15,419 nucleotides of DNA from an uncultured Rhodospirillaceae bacterium (GTDB taxonomy: Bacteria; Pseudomonadota; Alphaproteobacteria; CAAGCB01; CAG-977): positions 1 through 15,419 of the forward strand of contig USCC01000048.1 of assembly GCA_900553035.1 (NCBI GenBank), in the 5' to 3' direction. The position numbers and the translations under genes were made by a program. How positions within the stretch are numbered: the first letter of the stretch is position 1; each line of letters opens with the position of its first letter. This document shows, piece after piece, positions 14,227 to 15,419 of this stretch. The notes beneath the pieces are model-generated. The model worked only from the letters and a program-made list of their open reading frames with translations, did not search any database and was not told the DNA's origin.

Positions 14227-15132
14227 ATGGGGTGGTTTAACGATATTTTCAGCCGCGGAAGCGACCGCCCTTTGTCGGAAAAAGACCGCCTGAACGATCT
14301 TGTGAAAAAGGCGTCCTTCAGCCCGACAGCCAAAAAAATCCTGGACGAAGCCCTGAAAAAAGGCGTTCAGTTCAAACTGGAAAGCGGTTTGAAGGATCGG
14401 GGTATTTTTGAACCGCAGGAAAACACGATTCTGCTGAATAAAAGCATGTCGGACGAAGTGTTGCTTTCGACGCTTGTGCACGAAGCGCGCCATGCCGGGC
14501 AGGGGCTGACCTGGACGTCGGCCAATACGCTTCAGTCCGCGTTTAAAATCGATCGGGCTCAGGAGGCCGACGCCATGGCTTTCCAGTGTGCGGCGGCATA
14601 TGAACTGCAATCCGTATATCCGAATGTTTTCAAGGAATTCCGGACTTCCCATCCGGACATTTCCAACGCGTATGTCCGCAGTTTACAGGCGACGAAAAAC
14701 CAGAATATGGCGTTGCAGGGGGCTTTCAAAGCCTGGTACATGGATACGGAATATGTCGCGAGTTACGACCGCAGTACGGTTGATTTCATGGCGGATAAGT
14801 CTTCGCCGGCACGGATGCTGAAAGATATTCCCGATACGGATATTTCCCTGAAGCTGTGCCGCAACGGAGGATATTCCTATATGCCGGATGCTTCCTTCTT
14901 TAATTCGCAGGCGGCATGTACGCTGAAGCAGGATGTTTATGAAGCCGCCAGTGCGCTTGAGAAAAAGAATATCCCGATAGCGTCGCGAGCCGGACGGCGG
15001 ACATCGGTTGATAATTTTTTCGTCCGCCAGCCCGACGGCCGGGTTCGGATGCCTCTGATTCCGCGTCAGCCGACGGCAAAACCCATGACGGCGTCTCAGA
15101 TTTCTTCCGTCATCAGCGGCATGTTCCGCTGA
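14227..15132 (+). CDS. Zincin-like putative metallopeptidase (array copy 6)
   Basis: 301-aa single-domain member: SPTA (32-35), RGIFEPQENTILLN (~58-71), H85-E86-A-R88-H89, E113-A-D115 in EADAMAFQCAAAYEL, FKAWYMD, ASYD, KLCRN, DNFFVRQPDG, and a Pro/Thr/Ser-rich tail ending in FR. GGGAGG lies 5 nt before the ATG at 14227. The N-terminus (MGWFNDIF) resembles copy 5. It has its own candidate promoter and ends at a strong terminator 15 nt after the stop, closing the array. All putative zinc-ligand and catalytic residues are intact. No signal peptide or membrane segment is visible; substrate and partner unknown. Confidence 0.85.
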   Translation: MGWFNDIFSRGSDRPLSEKDRLNDLVKKASFSPTAKKILDEALKKGVQFKLESGLKDRGIFEPQENTILLNKSMSDEVLLSTLVHEARHAGQGLTWTSANTLQSAFKIDRAQEADAMAFQCAAAYELQSVYPNVFKEFRTSHPDISNAYVRSLQATKNQNMALQGAFKAWYMDTEYVASYDRSTVDFMADKSSPARMLKDIPDTDISLKLCRNGGYSYMPDASFFNSQAACTLKQDVYEAASALEKKNIPIASRAGRRTSVDNFFVRQPDGRVRMPLIPRQPTAKPMTASQISSVISGMFR

Positions 15133-15146
15133 CAGCCTTTTTCCGG

Positions 15147-15179
15147 ACGCCGGTATTTCCATCCAATGCCGGCGTTTTT
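15147..15179 (+). terminator. Rho-independent terminator closing the array
   Basis: ACGCCGGTATT, 7-nt loop, AATGCCGGCGT forms an 11-bp stem with one G-U pair, directly followed by TTTTATTTT. It isolates the array from yajC. Confidence 0.9.
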
Positions 15180-15288
15180 ATTTTCGGAAAAACCATCCTT
15201 CGTCAATTCATGCTTTGCGGTTTATGCGTTTTTATTCGATTCCGGAATGAAATTATCCGCAAAGGCGGCCTATTCGCGTTCTTAGTGG

Positions 15289-15316
15289 TTGCATCCTGAA
15301 AAGATGGCGTTATACT
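15289..15316 (+). promoter_or_regulatory. Promoter of yajC
   Basis: -35 TTGCAT (15289-15294), 16-bp spacer, -10 TATACT (15311-15316), leaving a leader of about 25 nt that contains the AGGAG ribosome binding site (15336-15340). Confidence 0.7.
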
Positions 15317-15347
15317 CCTGTCATTATTATTGTTAAGGAGTTCATGA

Positions 15348-15419
15348 ATGCTTATCAATCCCGCTTTCGCTCAGGAAGCCGCGGCGGTGGCTGCCGACCC
15401 GGCTCTGGCTGCCGGAAAT
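15348..15419 (+). CDS. yajC: YajC, Sec translocase accessory subunit (5' end only)
   Basis: Only the first 24 codons are in the window. The beginning MLINPAFAQ followed by an Ala-rich stretch matches the short periplasmic N-terminus typical of alphaproteobacterial YajC (MLISPAYAQ/MFISPAFAQ-like, from memory), which precedes its single membrane helix. YajC is an inner-membrane protein associated with SecDF, and in this class the gene usually sits directly upstream of secD-secF, which would lie beyond the right edge. The ATG at 15348 is chosen over an out-of-frame ATG at 15344 because the AGGAG is 7 nt from it and only that frame gives the YajC sequence. The identification rests on a short stretch. 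Confidence 0.75.
   Translation, partial: MLINPAFAQEAAAVAADPALAAGN

Overview
The window looks like a chromosomal segment of a GC-rich, probably anaerobic and possibly gut-associated alphaproteobacterium (inference). The clues are the start of a gene at the right edge whose first residues (MLINPAFAQ) match the usual alphaproteobacterial YajC N-terminus, sigma70-type promoters, high G+C at third codon positions, and a purine/amino-nitrogen catabolism cluster of a kind known from anaerobic gut bacteria.

Left half (1-6833, minus strand): two adjacent transcription units. The first is ssnA (amidohydrolase) followed 29 nt later by a fused PreT-PreA flavoprotein of the dihydropyrimidine-dehydrogenase type, closed by a strong terminator at 2925-2956. 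The second is ygeW (knotted carbamoyltransferase) followed by ygeY (M20 metallohydrolase, running off the left edge), with a perfect 10-bp hairpin between them. Both units have promoters with the same architecture (TTGMCT, 18-bp spacer, TAGACT) and share sequence past the -10, so they are probably co-regulated. Together they look like part of the ygeW/ygeY/ssnA-type anaerobic purine (urate/xanthine) and pyrimidine degradation pathway: ring reduction, deamination, peptidase-like hydrolysis and carbamoyl transfer. The exact substrates are inferred, not shown.

Right half (7053-15132, plus strand): a tandem array of six genes carrying seven copies of one zincin-like domain. Every copy keeps HExRHxxQ, then 18-21 residues, then EADA, followed by an AFxxWYxDxxYxxxYD-like block and usually a late cysteine. 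The first gene has two fused domains; the others have one. None has a recognisable signal peptide or membrane segment, so they look like cytoplasmic or non-classically exported putative metallopeptidases of unknown substrate. The copies are separated by their own promoters and terminators, except copies 4 and 5, which are 6 nt apart and preceded by a doubtful basic ORF whose stop overlaps the start of copy 4 (ATGA). Oddities include a probable frameshift in the tail of copy 2, a sharply AT-rich patch between the zinc-ligand motifs of copy 4, and a C-terminal arginine in all copies once the copy 2 frameshift is undone.

The array ends at a strong terminator (15147-15179). A housekeeping promoter and the first 24 codons of yajC follow. 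The longest gene-free stretch is 9955-10538, which holds GC-rich inverted repeats but no convincing gene. I see no tRNA, rRNA, CRISPR array or insertion sequence.
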